Source: Alphaproteobacteria bacterium (GTDB lineage: Bacteria; Pseudomonadota; Alphaproteobacteria; Rhizobiales; Xanthobacteraceae). From it: 64,000 nt of DNA. Made by a program: the position numbers and the translations under genes. The stretch lies in NCBI GenBank assembly GCA_016869215.1, contig VGEP01000013.1, positions 51,667-115,666 on the forward strand. Direction: 5' to 3'. The notes under the pieces are model-generated. The model had not been told where the DNA came from. It worked only from the letters and a program-made list of their open reading frames with translations, and did not search any database. Positions 62,610 through 64,000 of this stretch are shown here, piece after piece. Numbering within the stretch: the stretch's first letter is position 1; each line of letters opens with the position of its first letter.

Positions 62610-64000
62610 GTGCCAGTGCCGTTTGTCCCGACGCTCCGAACCCCGACCCTCGCCGCGGCTCTCGCCGCAACCCTCTTCGCCATCGCTGCACCGACCCGCG
62701 CCTCCGCCGAGGCCACGATCCTGATCGAGGCCGACACCGGCAAGGTGCTGCATGCCGAGAACGCCACGCAGCCGTGGTATCCGGCGTCGATCACAAAGGT
62801 GATGACCGCTTACGTGGTGCTGCAGGCGGTCAACAGCCGCCGCATCACCCTCGACACTCTCATCACCGTGTCGTCGCGCGCTGCGGCCCAGCAGCCGTCC
62901 AAGATCGGCTTCAAGCCCGGCACCAAGGTCACCGTCGACAACGCCTTGAAGATGATCATGGTGAAGTCGGCGAACGACATGTCGGTCGTCCTCGCCGAGG
63001 GCGTGTCCGGCTCGGTCGAGAAATTCGCCGACGAAATGAACCGCGCCTCAAAGCGGCTCGGCATGACCCAGTCGATGTGGGTCAACCCGAACGGCCTGCC
63101 GGCCGAACACCAGATCAGTTCGGCGCGCGACATCGCGATCCTGGCGCGCGCCATCTACCAGGAATTCCCCGAGTACGACTATTACTGGGACATCCCGGCG
63201 ATCCGTCTCGGCAAGAAGACGATGCGGAATTACAACTCGCTGATCGGCCGCTACCCGGGCGCCGACGGCATGAAGACCGGCTTCATCTGCGCGTCGGGCT
63301 TCAACCTCGTCGCCTCCGCGTCGCGCGGCAACAAGCGCCTGATCGCCGTGGTGATGGGCTCGCCGTCCGGTGCAGTGCGAGCGGCCAAGACCGCGGCGCT
63401 GCTGGAACGCGGCTTCAGCCGCGGCGCGCTGTCTTGGCTTGCGCCTTCGCTCGGCACCGTGGAGACACTGGCGCCGGTCGACGCCGCGCCGCCCGACCTG
63501 CGCGAAGCCATGTGCGGCAAGCACCGCAAGCGGCCGGCGGCGGAAGATGCCGACGACGACTCGACCGTTGCGAACGCTGGCGAGCCCGGATCGCCGCAGA
63601 CCTTCATGCTGTCCAGCCTGCCGCCTGCGAATGGAAAGGCGTCCGCGCTGCTTGGCGCGCCGGCCGCGGTCGCGCCGGTCACAGTTCACGCCGGCCCGTC
63701 GAAATCGTCGGCCGAAGCCCGCTTCGCCGCTGTGCGCGCCAAGCTGGTCAAGGCCGGCAAGATGCCGAAGAATTTGCCGCCTGGCGGCAAGGTTCCGCAG
63801 CTTGCCGCGGCGCCCGAGAAACCCGGCACAGCACCGTCGCGTCCTGTACAGGCCCCCGCAGTGACCGCGTCGGTCGCGCCCACCGCCGTTGCGAGGCCCG
63901 CCCAACAGGCCGCCGCCGCGCCGGTCGGCGTCTTTGCCCCGCCCGCGGACCGCTTTGCGCCGCCCGGCAGCCGGGCGATGCCCGCCGCCACCGACGCCGG
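62610..64000 (+). CDS. D-alanyl-D-alanine carboxypeptidase (S11 family), partial at 3' end
   Basis: The gene runs off the right window edge; 463 codons are visible. A signal peptide (~1-33, TPTLAAALAATLFAIAAPTRASA) leads the penicillin-binding domain. It has Ser60-x-x-Lys63 (PASITKVM), Ser120-x-Asn122 (KSANDM) and Lys222-Thr-Gly (MKTGFICASGFN). It trims the terminal D-Ala from peptidoglycan pentapeptides in the periplasm. From ~270 it has a low-complexity Ala/Pro-rich extension, unlike the short PBP5-type C-domain. The start is uncertain: GTG 62610, 62616 or 62565. No ATG fits; 62610 gives the best signal peptide. Confidence 0.85.
   Translation, partial: MPVPFVPTLRTPTLAAALAATLFAIAAPTRASAEATILIEADTGKVLHAENATQPWYPASITKVMTAYVVLQAVNSRRITLDTLITVSSRAAAQQPSKIGFKPGTKVTVDNALKMIMVKSANDMSVVLAEGVSGSVEKFADEMNRASKRLGMTQSMWVNPNGLPAEHQISSARDIAILARAIYQEFPEYDYYWDIPAIRLGKKTMRNYNSLIGRYPGADGMKTGFICASGFNLVASASRGNKRLIAVVMGSPSGAVRAAKTAALLERGFSRGALSWLAPSLGTVETLAPVDAAPPDLREAMCGKHRKRPAAEDADDDSTVANAGEPGSPQTFMLSSLPPANGKASALLGAPAAVAPVTVHAGPSKSSAEARFAAVRAKLVKAGKMPKNLPPGGKVPQLAAAPEKPGTAPSRPVQAPAVTASVAPTAVARPAQQAAAAPVGVFAPPADRFAPPGSRAMPAATDA

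Overview
The window is GC-rich (roughly two thirds G+C by eye) and densely packed, with many 1- to 4-base stop/start overlaps. Its gene content suggests an aerobic alphaproteobacterium of the order Hyphomicrobiales (Nitrobacteraceae/Xanthobacteraceae-like). The clues are an NdvA-type beta-glucan exporter, an FNR/FixK-type box, numerous orphan TctC-type binding proteins, and an aerobic benzoyl-CoA (box) locus with a BoxR-type regulator. That placement is inference from gene content. I saw no rRNA, tRNA, CRISPR array, transposase or replication origin.

Layout. 1-8450 (minus strand): an operon-like run of a thiamine-dependent 2-oxoacid/acetoin-type dehydrogenase (E1 alpha, E1 beta, E2), an aldehyde dehydrogenase, and a molybdopterin enzyme resembling the pyrogallol transhydroxylase large subunit, cut by the window edge. 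A low-GC cassette of three small genes (5515-6460) sits seamlessly between E1 beta and the aldehyde dehydrogenase. 8507-14328: a DMT-type permease, a TauE/SafE-type permease, and a NitT/TauT-type ABC operon that carries an extra TctC-type binding protein. 14329-30616: small-molecule catabolism. It holds an IlvD-family dehydratase, a CBS-BON protein behind the FNR/FixK box, two tandem MetE-C-terminal-like proteins, three TctC-type proteins, a class II aldolase, a fused FAD/Fe-S dehydrogenase, a serine/alanine-glyoxylate-type aminotransferase, an orphan molybdenum hydroxylase large subunit and a cysteine hydrolase.

30628-43449: a benzoate locus. On the minus strand lie benzoate-CoA ligase, a branched-chain-amino-acid-type ABC importer (binding protein, two permeases, two ATPases), an alpha/beta hydrolase, BoxR, BoxC and BoxB. 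BoxA is divergent on the plus strand. TGCA-containing repeats overlap the predicted -10 elements of the boxR, ligase and boxA promoters, which suggests one BoxR regulon. The importer would bring in the aromatic acid, the ligase would make benzoyl-CoA, BoxA/BoxB would epoxidise it and BoxC would open the ring.

43527-52122: a quinone-oxidoreductase-like protein, a third MetE-like protein, a GST, an M24 (pita-bread) protein with one metal ligand replaced, a ModA-like binding protein, several small secreted or membrane proteins, a YqaA-type membrane protein and HisE. 52123-64000: bifunctional PutA, a second NitT/TauT ABC operon, a LysR regulator, NdvA, an SCP-x-type thiolase, and the start of a D,D-carboxypeptidase cut by the window edge.
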